A DNA stretch of 64,000 nt from JANPCX01 sp050916095 (GTDB lineage: Bacteria > Pseudomonadota > Gammaproteobacteria > Burkholderiales > Burkholderiaceae_C): the NCBI GenBank assembly GCA_050916095.1, contig CP050901.1, forward strand, positions 3,162,001-3,226,000, written 5' to 3'. Made by a program: the position numbers and the translations under genes. The notes beneath the pieces are model-generated. The model saw nothing but the letters and a program-made list of their open reading frames with translations, was not told where the DNA came from and did not search any database. This document shows positions 8,749 through 18,189 of the stretch, piece after piece (position 1 is the first letter of the stretch; each line of letters begins with the position of its first letter).

Positions 8749-8796
8749 CTCGGTTATGGGATACGGATTACAGAGGCAAGGTCACACTGGCGCTAG

Positions 8797-9110
8797 CCCG
8801 CATATTTCACCAGGGACGCGTCCGAGTGGGCTGTGATGCGGTGCGCTGGCAAGGGCGTAGCGGGGCTTTCAAGCCGCATGCGGCTTGCCCGCGCAGCGAC
8901 CCATGCTTGCAAGCATGGGTGCGCCCTGCAGGGGAGACGACGCTGCGGGCTCGTGCCCGCAAGGAGGAGCAACGCGGAAAGCAGGCCGCAGCACGGCGCG
9001 ATCGGGTGCGTAGCGCTCGGTACAAATTGGATTTGGCACTCGAAGCCAACAAAGTGAGCATTCATGCGGTGTTGCGGGGCATAGAAGAGCGACCGGGTGA
9101 AATATGCGGG
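8797..9110. mobile_element. Small inverted-repeat element M2 (314 bp), intact copy
   Basis: CCCGCATATTTCACC and its exact reverse complement bound the element, and CTAG flanks both ends as a 4-bp target duplication. The interior holds a perfect 20-base palindrome (CCCATGCTTGCAAGCATGGG, 8900-8919) and a short frame reading SARYKLDLALEANKVSIHAV. A diverged copy of that frame occurs at 52649-52869. No transposase is encoded, so it is MITE-like or a deleted IS. The family is not recognised. Confidence 0.75.
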
Positions 9111-9114
9111 CTAG

Positions 9115-9275
9115 GGATGCTCTGCATAACTCTTGCGAGGCTGTGGTGGTGCGGATCGGGATGGGCTACAAGGCGATTTTCGCAAGCACTAGCACTGCTA
9201 TTGGCAAGAAAAACAACGCCATAGACTGCCCGAGTCCGTGCTGCCACAGTCCGCAAGGAGTGATGCAGAGCATCT
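9115..9275. mobile_element. MITE M1, copy 1 (161 bp) with CTAG duplication
   Basis: Ends GGATGCTCTGCATAACTC and GAGTGATGCAGAGCATCT form terminal inverted repeats, and imperfect complementarity continues through most of the element. CTAG at 9111-9114 and 9276-9279 flanks it. Its left CTAG is also the right CTAG of M2. The second copy is at 50509-50670. YTAR-type targets suggest mobilisation by an IS5-group transposase. Confidence 0.85.
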
Positions 9276-11192
9276 CTAGCCTATACAGGTTCGGTTCTTG
9301 CCGGTGCGCTTGGCCTCATACAAGGCCTGGTCGGCGCGTTCCAGGGCATCCTCAATTCGCTCACCGGCACGGTAGCGGGTGACGCCGGCAGAGAAGGTCA
9401 CAAACACTTTTTTCTGCTCGTGCATGAAGAGGCCACCGGAGAGCGACCGCTGCAAGCGGGTGAGGATTTGTTGTCCTTCGTCTACGGCCGTGCCGGGAAG
9501 CAGCACCACAAACTCCTCGCCACCATAACGAGCCACCATGTCGTTGGGGCGCAGTGTTTTGCTGACAACTCCGGCCAAGGATTTCAGTGCCACATCCCCT
9601 GCGGAATGCCCCAACTCATCGTTGAGTTTCTTGAAGTTGTCGATGTCGAGCAAGCCCACCGCCAATGGGGGTGGTACTTCGCCACCGTTTTGAGCACGTT
9701 CCATGCGCAAGCACTCCGCATCGAAGGCTTGAATCAGACCGCGGCGGTTGGCCACTTGGGTGAGTTGATCGGTGGAGACCTCCTGCGCCAGACGCACCAA
9801 CTCGCTCTCCAACTCTTGCACCTTTTTGTTGAGTTCAGCCGCTTTGCTGTGTTCGTCTTGCAAACGGGCTTGGGTTTGTGACACCAACGCCTGCACGGTG
9901 CGGCTTTCCTCCACCATCTCACGCACGACGCCCGCGAGGCTTTCCAGTGAGTCTGCCTTCTCGATCACGTCGGCATAACGGCCCACGCTGTCGTGAAAAC
10001 GGCCTGTGTGCGAACCCAATTCGCCGAGTTCGCTGAGCATGCGGTTGATCAGCGTTTTTAAGGAGTCACGGGCCCGTTCGCGTTCTTGACGCAAGTGCTG
10101 TTGGCGCTCGCGTGTGGTACGCAGCAGCTCATTGACGGATTTGACGCCCCGTGAAGTGAGCCCATCGGCTAAGGTGATCCGCATGGCTTCGCACTGGCCC
10201 TGGGCCCAGCTGTCGTTCTCGGCCAGGTCGGTCAAACTGGCCGTGAGTTCTTGGCACAGGCTGCCCAGTTGATCTACCAGGTGGTGCCGATGTTGGATCA
10301 AACGATCGGCCTGGGCGCACAGCTCGGCCAACTCTTGCGCCAGGGGCGGTGTGGCACCTTCGGTTTGGATGCGTGTCACGGCAGCAGCGATCACCTGCGC
10401 CAACTCATGCGCCGCCTCCTCGGCGGCAGGCAATGCTTGTTGAACTGTGCCGCCCAGGTACCCCACGACCGGACGCCATTCCAGCGGGTTTTGTGCGGCC
10501 AAGGCTGACTGAAGATTCGCATTCGTGCTCACCTGAGCGTCAACGGACGGTGTGAGTTTCAACAATGGAAGGTTTGCGTCCGGTGCGCTGGACGACGTCG
10601 GCGCGGGTGTTTCGTCCAGAGGCGACACGTCGGTGTCCACCGCTTCATCCAGGGTGTCGGAATCCCAACTGGTGAGCAATTGGTTCAGGCGCTGTTGCAA
10701 CTTGCCAGCATCACTGCGGCTGCCGCTGAGCACACGCTGCAAACTCTCCTTTTTGCGCGCGGTGGTCCATTGTCGGCCACCGCGACCCACACCTTTGACC
10801 ACGCGGTCAATCATGTCGGAGAGCTGCGCTCCACTTTCATCGGGTGCAGACAGCAAGCGCTCGGCCACGTCCCACCGACCTTCGCCCATGGCTCTGGCCA
10901 AGTCGGCACCGGCTCGGGAGTCCAGTGCCCGACCAGCCAGTTTTTCAACCAGACGCTGCGCTTTCTCGGGCAAAGCGGCCGCCGTCGAAGCACCACCCGA
11001 CTCCTGGGCATAGGCCCGCTCGTAGTTGCTGGGGGTGGGTTCAAGTTTGTCCAACAACAAACGTCGCAATGCGGCTTTGGCGATTTGGGCTGGCGCATTG
11101 CTGTTGGCCGCTGCGGCTGCTGCCGCTTGGGCGGAAATCGCAGCAGCCTTGGATCGATCAGTGGGGGGGGTGGGCCGGGCCGCAGTGCTCAT
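9276..11192 (-). CDS. Diguanylate cyclase (GGDEF domain) with long coiled-coil N-terminus
   Basis: 638 residues from ATG 11192; a TTG at 11231 is in frame but lies beside the upstream stop. The first ~450 residues are Ala/Gln/Glu-rich and helical with coiled-coil stretches. The C-terminal GGDEF domain starts near STDQLTQVANRRGLIQAFD and has the active site RYGGEEF near residue 556, so cyclic-di-GMP synthesis is expected. It is the last gene of the operon led by the hybrid kinase, 35 bases after the regulator. Its TAG stop lies in the CTAG duplicated by M1, so that insertion left the protein intact. Confidence 0.9.
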   Translation of the reverse strand: MSTAARPTPPTDRSKAAAISAQAAAAAAANSNAPAQIAKAALRRLLLDKLEPTPSNYERAYAQESGGASTAAALPEKAQRLVEKLAGRALDSRAGADLARAMGEGRWDVAERLLSAPDESGAQLSDMIDRVVKGVGRGGRQWTTARKKESLQRVLSGSRSDAGKLQQRLNQLLTSWDSDTLDEAVDTDVSPLDETPAPTSSSAPDANLPLLKLTPSVDAQVSTNANLQSALAAQNPLEWRPVVGYLGGTVQQALPAAEEAAHELAQVIAAAVTRIQTEGATPPLAQELAELCAQADRLIQHRHHLVDQLGSLCQELTASLTDLAENDSWAQGQCEAMRITLADGLTSRGVKSVNELLRTTRERQQHLRQERERARDSLKTLINRMLSELGELGSHTGRFHDSVGRYADVIEKADSLESLAGVVREMVEESRTVQALVSQTQARLQDEHSKAAELNKKVQELESELVRLAQEVSTDQLTQVANRRGLIQAFDAECLRMERAQNGGEVPPPLAVGLLDIDNFKKLNDELGHSAGDVALKSLAGVVSKTLRPNDMVARYGGEEFVVLLPGTAVDEGQQILTRLQRSLSGGLFMHEQKKVFVTFSAGVTRYRAGERIEDALERADQALYEAKRTGKNRTCIG

Positions 11193-11227
11193 GTTGCTGT
11201 GCTCAAGGTGAAATCGACTTTGAAAAC

Positions 11228-13477
11228 TCAACCCGCTGCAGCCAAACTGGCCACCAGCCGAGCCGTCGGTTCATCAACCGGGGCAACAGACGGGTCACGC
11301 ATGAACTCTCCGGCCGCGATGATCCAAGGGGCACTGCGAGTGCGAACCGAGGTTTCTAACCAGCGCTCGATATCAGCCGGGGGCTGCGGTTTGCTGACCA
11401 AAAAACCTTGGACCAGGGTGCAGCCAAGGCGGTTCAACGCTTCCATTTGTTTGAGGGTTTCGACGCCTTCGGCAACGACGCGCAGCCCCAAGGAACGAGC
11501 CAAGGCAATGACTGCTGTGACCACAGCCAGGCTTTGTGGCGTGCTTCCCAGATCGCGAATGAAGCTGCGGTCGATTTTCACTTCGCTGATCGGCAGCGTG
11601 GTGAGGTAAGCCAAGGACGAGTAGCCGGTGCCAAAGTCATCAATCGAAATTTCCACACCAATTTGGTTCAAACGGTGCAGTGAGGGGATGACGTTTTGCA
11701 GGTCTTTCATCAAACCGGTTTCTGTGATCTCCAGCTCGATGCAGCGAGGCGCAACACCGTATTGGTTGCACGCTGACGTGATGTGCTCTACCAAATCAGT
11801 GCGTTCAAAAAGGCGGTTGGGCAAGTTGACGGCAATCGAGCCCGCAAAACCAAAACTGTCTTGCCACAAACGAACTTGGCGGGCGGCTTCGCGGATGGCC
11901 CATTCGCTCATGGGCACGATCAATCCGGTTTCTTCCGACAGTGGAATGAAATCCCCGGGGGGCACCAAGGTGGTACCGCGTTGCCAACGCATCAAGGCCT
12001 CCACACCTATCATGCGGCCGCCACGGATATCGACTTTGGGCTGGTAATGCAGCACCAACTCGTCGCGCTCTAACGCCTTGTGCAAAGCGCTCTCCAACTC
12101 GAGCTTTTCACGTCCTTTGCCAGCCAGTGCAGGACGGTACAGGGACGCAGCGTTGCGACCTTGCGCTTTGACCGCGTACATCGCCACATCGGAGTTGCGC
12201 ATCAAATCGGCCACCGACGCACCATCCCGCGGGAACATGGCGATGCCAACGCTGGCGGTGACAAAACACTCTTGCCCACCGACAAAAATCGGCTCACGCA
12301 TTAAATCAAGAATCCGCGTGGCCACGCGTTCGGCGTCGCGCTCGTCCACCACCTCGGGCAGCAGCGCGACAAACTCGTCACCGCCGTAACGGCCCACAGC
12401 TTCCAGGGTGCGGTGGGAACGCGAGCCCATGCTTTCAATGGCACTCTCCACCACTTGGTCTGAATGCCGCACGCAAGAACGCAAACGACGTGATACTTCC
12501 ATCAGCAGCTCGTCACCGGCGCTGTGACCCAAGGTGTCGTTGATGACCTTAAAACGATCCAGGTCAATCAGCAACACACCCACCTGGTGGCCCAGTTTGC
12601 GGGCGTGCTCCAACGCCCGCTCTGCGCGCCAAATGAGTTGTCGGCGGTTGGGCAAGCCGGTCAGGACGTCAAAATTGGCGAGATGGCGGATCTTGTCCTC
12701 GGCCACACGACGATCGGTCACGTCTTGCACGATGCCGGTGTAGCCCACCAAATTCCCGTGCTCGTTGAATTCGGGTTCAGCCTCGGCGTGCAGCACGCGG
12801 GCACGACCGTCAATCAAATTGACCGTGATGTCCGTATCCAGTACGGTGCTGTGACGCAATACCCCACGCAGGAGACTCAAGAAAGTGACTCTGTTGTCTG
12901 CAGGCATCCACCGCACCAAACGGCGGAACGCCAAGGAGTCACTCGGCGCCAAACCAAAAACCCGCAAGCCTTCGATGGAGAAAATCAGTCGTCCCTGCTG
13001 ACGCTGCCAATCGAAACTGCCCATGCGCGCCAGATCCTGAGCGCGGGCGAGTTTGGATTTGCTGCGTTCTAGCTCTTGCCTGGTTCTTGAAGAACGCAGC
13101 AAATACTGCAAACGCCCGCCGAGCAGACTCCATTGGTTGGACTTCACAAAAAAGTCTGTAGCCCCTGCCTCGTAAGCGCGGTTGATGGAGGCATCGTCGT
13201 CCAAACCGGTCAGCATCAGCACGGGCAGAGACTCGAAACCCGGCAAATCACGCATTTCACGGCAGGTGGCAAAGCCGTCCATCCCTGGCATCAACGCGTC
13301 CAGTACCACCACATCGGGTAACCAGTTAGCAAGTGTTTGAATCGCTTGTTCTCCACTGCTGACCTCCAAAACCGAAAAACCGCGTTCACGCAGTGCCATG
13401 GAGGTCAACAAGAGGTTGACCTCGTCGTCGTCGACCAAGAGAACCTTGGGTTGGTTGGACGTGAGGGTGTTTGTCAT
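11228..13477 (-). CDS. Response regulator with PAS, GGDEF and EAL domains
   Basis: About 749 residues from ATG 13477 (a TTG at 13495 would add six). Domains in order: receiver (KVLLVDDDEVN, phospho-acceptor in VVVLDALMPGMDG), PAS-like (FSIEGLRVFGLAPSD to GYTGIVQDVTDRR), GGDEF with intact RYGGDEF near residue 361, and EAL with EALMRW near 491, ITETGL and DDFGTGYSS. Both synthesis and hydrolysis of cyclic-di-GMP are possible. It follows the hybrid kinase directly, and that kinase is the likely phosphodonor. Confidence 0.93.
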   Translation of the reverse strand: MTNTLTSNQPKVLLVDDDEVNLLLTSMALRERGFSVLEVSSGEQAIQTLANWLPDVVVLDALMPGMDGFATCREMRDLPGFESLPVLMLTGLDDDASINRAYEAGATDFFVKSNQWSLLGGRLQYLLRSSRTRQELERSKSKLARAQDLARMGSFDWQRQQGRLIFSIEGLRVFGLAPSDSLAFRRLVRWMPADNRVTFLSLLRGVLRHSTVLDTDITVNLIDGRARVLHAEAEPEFNEHGNLVGYTGIVQDVTDRRVAEDKIRHLANFDVLTGLPNRRQLIWRAERALEHARKLGHQVGVLLIDLDRFKVINDTLGHSAGDELLMEVSRRLRSCVRHSDQVVESAIESMGSRSHRTLEAVGRYGGDEFVALLPEVVDERDAERVATRILDLMREPIFVGGQECFVTASVGIAMFPRDGASVADLMRNSDVAMYAVKAQGRNAASLYRPALAGKGREKLELESALHKALERDELVLHYQPKVDIRGGRMIGVEALMRWQRGTTLVPPGDFIPLSEETGLIVPMSEWAIREAARQVRLWQDSFGFAGSIAVNLPNRLFERTDLVEHITSACNQYGVAPRCIELEITETGLMKDLQNVIPSLHRLNQIGVEISIDDFGTGYSSLAYLTTLPISEVKIDRSFIRDLGSTPQSLAVVTAVIALARSLGLRVVAEGVETLKQMEALNRLGCTLVQGFLVSKPQPPADIERWLETSVRTRSAPWIIAAGEFMRDPSVAPVDEPTARLVASLAAAG

Positions 13478-13491
13478 TGCATCGTGCGCGG

Positions 13492-16400
13492 TCAAGCTGC
13501 GGTCCCAGCACTCAAGTGGGAGGTGGTCGCGGAGCTGGCTGTGCCCAGGGTTCGAAGCGCCCTGAGCACCACCTCAACTTCCGCGCAAATGGACACCACG
13601 TGGGGCGCGGTGTCATCGTCTCGCTGTGTACGAATAATGCTCTCCAGCTCGGCACACATCTTGGACAAACGCAGTGCGCCAATGCTGGCCGACGAGGACT
13701 TCAAGGTATGAGCAACATGACGCATGCCATCTCTGTCGTTGTTTTGGCTGGCTTGTTGGACCTGAGGCAACATGCGCGCCACCGAAGTCTCAAACGCGGC
13801 GATGACACGTTGCATCAATTTGTTCTCACCGCTGGGATCCAACTCTCGAAGCCGATCCAAAGCAGTGTTGTCCAAAACCGACGACAAACCCGCCTCGCTG
13901 CTGGAGATCGCAGGGGGCGCTGCCGAGCAAGGCGGCGCGGCCGCTGATGACGGGGCCGCAGCAGCAACGTTCGGACGCAGGTATTTGGTCAGCATGGTGA
14001 GTAATTGATTCTGGCGGAAAGGTTTAGACAGGTAGTCGTTGAAACCGAGGCTTAAAAATCGTTCTTCATCACCTTCCATGGCGTTGGCGGTCACGGCAAT
14101 GACGGGTGTGGTGGTGGGCGTTTTGAACTGAAAACGCGCTCCGGAACCGCGCCTGAACCAGCTCACGGCTTCCACCCCGTCCATTCCCGGCATCATGATG
14201 TCCATGAGGACCAAGTCGAAGTGTGCCTCACACAGCGAGCGTAAACCATGCATGGCCCCCGACGCCATCTGAACTTTCAGGCCCAGGCTTCGTAACATTT
14301 GACCAATGACCTCCTGGTTCACTGGGTTGTCCTCCACGACCAGCACCTGGCCGGTGAGCAGCGGCTCGGTTGCTGCACCATGATCGGCCCGGCCGTGGGC
14401 CACTCTGAGGCTGACGATGATTTGACGCAACTCTGCTTTTCGCACCGGTTTGGGCAAAAACCGGTCAAAACCTGCCTCCAATGCGGCGCTCGCGTCGTCT
14501 GGAGACGACGCCGACGACAGCAACACCATGCGCATGTCGCGATGTCGGCCACCATGGGTGACCGCTTGGGCAAGCGCCAAGCCATTCAAACGCGGCATGT
14601 TCATGTCCACCAAAGCGAGGTCAAAACCGCGCTCCAGATTGTCCGGTTGATTCAGAATTTCGAGCGCCTCTTGCCCATCTTGGGCCAGGGTGACGGTCAT
14701 GCCCCAGGCACCGAGAATGTTCTTGAGTATCGTCCGGTTGGTGGCGTGGTCATCCACGACCAAGACCCTCAGTGGGGGTAGCTGGAATTCATCCACCGGC
14801 AGGGTGAGCTGAGGATTGAGCGCCGGCCGCAGACGAATCGCAAAAGCAAACTCCGATCCCTGGCCTGCGGCACTTTTAACCCGAAGTTGCCCCCCCATCA
14901 GTTCCACCAATTGTTTGGAAATGGCCAAGCCCAAACCGGTGCCACCGTAGCGGCGCGACATGTCGGATGACACCTGGGTGAAGGCATTGAAAAGCAGTGG
15001 AATCTTGTCCGCTTCAATGCCTATGCCGGTGTCTCGGATCGCAAACTCGACCCATAAATCATCGCGAGTCCCTTGTGGCAAGCGGCGCAGGTCCACCACC
15101 ACCTCACCACTTTGTGTGAATTTGATGGCATTGGCGACCAAATTGGTCAGCACCTGACGCAGTCGAAGCGCATCACCCTGGGCGAAAGCCGGCAAGTCTG
15201 GCCCTTCGCGGAAACTCAAGTCCAGGCCTTTCTCGTGTGCACGGGAGGCCAGCAACTCCAGGGTGTCTTCAACGACGCCGCGCAAAGAAAAATCGGCTAC
15301 GGCAAGTTCCATCTTGCCGGCCTCTATTTTTGAGAAATCCAGTATGTCGTTGATGATTTCCAGCAAAGCCTCACCCGAGCGGTAGACGGCCTGGGCAAAA
15401 CGCCGTTGTTCTTCTTTCAACGCTGTGCCAAGCAGCAGTTCGGTCATACCCAAAATGCCGTTCATAGGGGTGCGAATCTCGTGGCTCATATTGGCCAAGA
15501 ACTGGCTCTTGGCCATGCTAGCGCTCTCAGCTGCATCGCGCGCCATGCGCAGTTCAGTTTCGCGCAGTTTGTCGGCCGTCACGTCGCTGACTGTTCCGTA
15601 GACGCGCAACTCGCCACCTGGGGTCATCACACTTCTTGTATGAGATCGCAACCAGCGTCGACCTTTTGTCGGGTGATGAATCCGAAACGAAAAATCGCCT
15701 GTCTTTCCGGCTCGCTCAGACGCCATGCGCTGCGCAATGATGGGGCGGTCTTCTGCGATCACCTGGTTCAGGAGGCAACCTGGTTCAGCTGCCAATCGAC
15801 CCCTTGTAACCCCCCACACATCGAACACACTGCCCGCCAGAAAGTGGAACACGGTGCGCTCTGGATTGGTGACAAAAAGACTTTCTTCCACGGTTTCTGC
15901 AAACCGCTGCAAGACCGCTTGGGCCTCCGACAAGTCGCGCTTGGCCCGCTCTTCTTGGGTCACGTCGCGTGCCACCGCCATCAACCACAGCGCGTTTCCC
16001 AGCGCATCCTGAATCACCACCATGGACACTTGAACCGTGCGGGTTCGTTGGGGCGAGTCGGGATGGGGGCACCATTCAAACTGTTGAACCCAAGCTTCTT
16101 TCGGCGGACTCATGTCCTGGCCCATCTCGTTGCGCCTGAGGGCCTCACGCAGCGCAGGCTCTGCCATTGCGGCCAACGCAGGATGGAAGGCCTCATCCAA
16201 CCGTTTTCCCTGGACCTGGGTTCGCATCAGCGAAAACTGTTGCTCCGCCGCCGTGTTCAAGGCCAACAAGACAAGCGTCTGGGCGTCAAACAAGAAAACA
16301 GCCTCCGGCAGGGACTGGACCAACCCGCTGAACTGCTGACTGGCGTCGTTTGCATGGGTGGCGGGTGCCGGGACAGCCGAGGTGTTGTTTCGGACTGCGG

Positions 16401-17070
16401 CCGGAATCCCAACCAAGCTGCGAGCATGGCACTGCACCAATTGCAATCCCAGCATGTTGAACATGGACTGCAACGACACGGACGAACACGGCAAGGTGGT
16501 TTTTGCCAACTCCAACACGGCGACGGTTTGGCCGGAATAGCTGACCGGCAGCGCGTACCCCGCTGTCTCGTTTCCGGCGAGCTGCTGCTGCGCAATGGCT
16601 ACACCCAAGGGAAATCGACTCACCGGCAAGGACACAGGCACCGGCCGGTAGCCTTCAATTTCTGCGAAAGCGGGTTCAAGTACCCTGACCCAGGCCGTCT
16701 CGGCTGGGTTAGGCTCCACTCGCAAAATACGCACACCGACGGCACCCAACTCTTGTTCCAGCACCTGGCGCACCGCCAGAAGTGCCGAGTCGAGCGAAGG
16801 TGACTGTTGAATTTGTTGTGTGCAACGCCACAAAACTTCCAGCAGGTCGGTATCGGGCAACACGCCATCAGACGCCTCGGTCAAAGGGCTGATGCTGGAA
16901 GAGGCCATCTGGGTCGGATCCGCCACCTTGCGGCTCAGCATCCAGGCGCCGACGGCCGCCAGCAAAGCCGCCAAACCCAAACCCAACGCCGCCTGCTCGA
17001 CGACAAAAAGCGCCAAACCGGCCATCACCAGGGCCAGGCAGATCATGGTTCGTGCGAGCGAAGACAACAT
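13492..17070 (-). CDS. Hybrid sensor histidine kinase with two receivers and an HPt domain
   Basis: 1192 residues. Two N-terminal hydrophobic segments (LARTMICLALVMAGLALFVV, LGLGLAALLAAVGAWML) anchor it. A GAF-like region (VRQVLEQELGAVGVRILRVE) and two PAS domains follow. HisKA has NMSHEIRTPMNGILG near residue 528 and HATPase_c has DTGIGIE and YGGTGLGLAISKQL. Receivers start at LRVLVVDDHATN (~767) and GQVLVVEDNPVN (~908), and the HPt has HTLKSSSASIG (~1117). A full phosphorelay is encoded in one chain. It is the first gene of the operon with the next two. Confidence 0.94.
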   Translation of the reverse strand: MLSSLARTMICLALVMAGLALFVVEQAALGLGLAALLAAVGAWMLSRKVADPTQMASSSISPLTEASDGVLPDTDLLEVLWRCTQQIQQSPSLDSALLAVRQVLEQELGAVGVRILRVEPNPAETAWVRVLEPAFAEIEGYRPVPVSLPVSRFPLGVAIAQQQLAGNETAGYALPVSYSGQTVAVLELAKTTLPCSSVSLQSMFNMLGLQLVQCHARSLVGIPAAVRNNTSAVPAPATHANDASQQFSGLVQSLPEAVFLFDAQTLVLLALNTAAEQQFSLMRTQVQGKRLDEAFHPALAAMAEPALREALRRNEMGQDMSPPKEAWVQQFEWCPHPDSPQRTRTVQVSMVVIQDALGNALWLMAVARDVTQEERAKRDLSEAQAVLQRFAETVEESLFVTNPERTVFHFLAGSVFDVWGVTRGRLAAEPGCLLNQVIAEDRPIIAQRMASERAGKTGDFSFRIHHPTKGRRWLRSHTRSVMTPGGELRVYGTVSDVTADKLRETELRMARDAAESASMAKSQFLANMSHEIRTPMNGILGMTELLLGTALKEEQRRFAQAVYRSGEALLEIINDILDFSKIEAGKMELAVADFSLRGVVEDTLELLASRAHEKGLDLSFREGPDLPAFAQGDALRLRQVLTNLVANAIKFTQSGEVVVDLRRLPQGTRDDLWVEFAIRDTGIGIEADKIPLLFNAFTQVSSDMSRRYGGTGLGLAISKQLVELMGGQLRVKSAAGQGSEFAFAIRLRPALNPQLTLPVDEFQLPPLRVLVVDDHATNRTILKNILGAWGMTVTLAQDGQEALEILNQPDNLERGFDLALVDMNMPRLNGLALAQAVTHGGRHRDMRMVLLSSASSPDDASAALEAGFDRFLPKPVRKAELRQIIVSLRVAHGRADHGAATEPLLTGQVLVVEDNPVNQEVIGQMLRSLGLKVQMASGAMHGLRSLCEAHFDLVLMDIMMPGMDGVEAVSWFRRGSGARFQFKTPTTTPVIAVTANAMEGDEERFLSLGFNDYLSKPFRQNQLLTMLTKYLRPNVAAAAPSSAAAPPCSAAPPAISSSEAGLSSVLDNTALDRLRELDPSGENKLMQRVIAAFETSVARMLPQVQQASQNNDRDGMRHVAHTLKSSSASIGALRLSKMCAELESIIRTQRDDDTAPHVVSICAEVEVVLRALRTLGTASSATTSHLSAGTAA

Positions 17071-17271
17071 AGTTGAACAGAGTAGACCAGCTCGGCTTGG
17101 TTTAGTCGGTTGAAAAAAGGTGGGATTTCCCGGCCCTCAATCAGACTGGGCACCCCGCCAACGCCTTTTCTTCGGCAACCGAGGATGAAACTTGAAGCCT
17201 GCCAAGGCTTGCAGGCTTCGCACAGCCCGTTGGGCCAACCCCGGGACCGCAGCGTCCCTAGAATCTGCACG

Positions 17272-18153
17272 ATGCCTGTTTCCGCCGAACCATGGCCACT
17301 TTGGGCCTTGCTGACCCTGCTGCTCTTGCCGATGGCAATCGGTTTGCTGCTGCTGTTGTTGTGGCAAACCCGGCCGTCGCAGGGGCGTGCGGGCGACACA
17401 AAAACCGAAACAAGCTTGGATGTGCTGACGAGCCCCCAAACGCCGGAAAAGTTACCCGCGCACGACAAGGTGGCCCAAGATGCATTCAGCTACACGGTGT
17501 CGCACGATTTGCGCGCCCCCATTCGCGTGGTGGAAGGTTTCACCAAAATCCTGAAGGAAGACTACGGTGCGCAACTGGACCGCATCGGCAACGACCACCT
17601 GGACCGGGTCTTGGGCGCCGCGAGCCGCATGAACCAAATGATCGACGCGCTGCTCGCGCTGTCGCAGTTGTCCAACCAGCCGCTGGGTCAGCAGCCGGTT
17701 GATCTTTCTCAACTGGCGCACTACATCGCCGAGGATTTGCGACGTGAGCAGCCCCATCGTTCCGTGCAATTTCACATCAACGCTGGCCTGAGCACCCAAG
17801 GTGACCCCACCTTGCTGCGTGTGGTTCTCGAAAACCTGCTGGGCAACGCCTGGAAGTACACCAGCAAAAAGCCGGACGCAGAAATTTGGTTCACGTCACA
17901 CAGCGAACAAGCCCACACCTACACCGTGCGCGACAACGGTGCTGGTTTCGACATGCGTTTTGCCGACCGCCTCTTTGGTGTGTTCCAGCGCCTGCACAGT
18001 GCCACCGATTTCGCTGGCACTGGCGTCGGCCTGGCTTCAGCCAGACGCATTGTGCAGCGGCACGGGGGCGAAATTTGGGCGCACGCGGAGGTCGGGCAAG
18101 GGGCGTCGTTTCATTTTTCTCTGCGCCCCGACCACAACAAAGGCCAAGGGTAA
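17272..18153 (+). CDS. Sensor histidine kinase, single membrane segment
   Basis: 293 residues from ATG 17272; the open frame extends upstream to 17110 but that part looks non-coding. One membrane segment (LWALLTLLLLPMAIGLLLLLL) precedes HisKA with YTVSHDLRAPIRVVEGF, the phytochrome-like kinase H-box. HATPase_c has ENLLGNAWKYTSK, RDNGAGFDM and GTGVGLASARRIV. No sensor domain is visible. It diverges from the hybrid kinase operon with about 200 bases between starts; a link between the two is possible but not shown. Confidence 0.88.
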   Translation: MPVSAEPWPLWALLTLLLLPMAIGLLLLLLWQTRPSQGRAGDTKTETSLDVLTSPQTPEKLPAHDKVAQDAFSYTVSHDLRAPIRVVEGFTKILKEDYGAQLDRIGNDHLDRVLGAASRMNQMIDALLALSQLSNQPLGQQPVDLSQLAHYIAEDLRREQPHRSVQFHINAGLSTQGDPTLLRVVLENLLGNAWKYTSKKPDAEIWFTSHSEQAHTYTVRDNGAGFDMRFADRLFGVFQRLHSATDFAGTGVGLASARRIVQRHGGEIWAHAEVGQGASFHFSLRPDHNKGQG

Positions 18154-18189
18154 AGGTGCAGGGCCCGTGGGCTGTCGATAATCCACGGC

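Larger units (their letters stand above)
7491..8784 (+). mobile_element. IS3-family element, copy 2 (1294 bp), intact target duplication
   Basis: Left end TGACCTTGCCCCCGAAAACC and right end GGATTACAGAGGCAAGGTCA form the imperfect inverted repeats (23 of 27 matching). A 3-bp direct repeat CAC flanks both ends, as expected for this family. It is in opposite orientation to copy 1, so recombination between them could invert 5.9-7.5 kb. Confidence 0.95.

Noticed and set aside
8646..9224. Plus-strand frame running from the IS3 end through M2 into M1
   Set aside because: It joins three unrelated mobile pieces; only the SARYKLDLALEANKV part looks coding-like, and it is a relic.
3786..9279. tRNA-Thr as attachment site of an integrated island
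   Set aside because: No integrase gene and no duplicated tRNA 3' end were found; the debris is explained by IS and MITE insertions.
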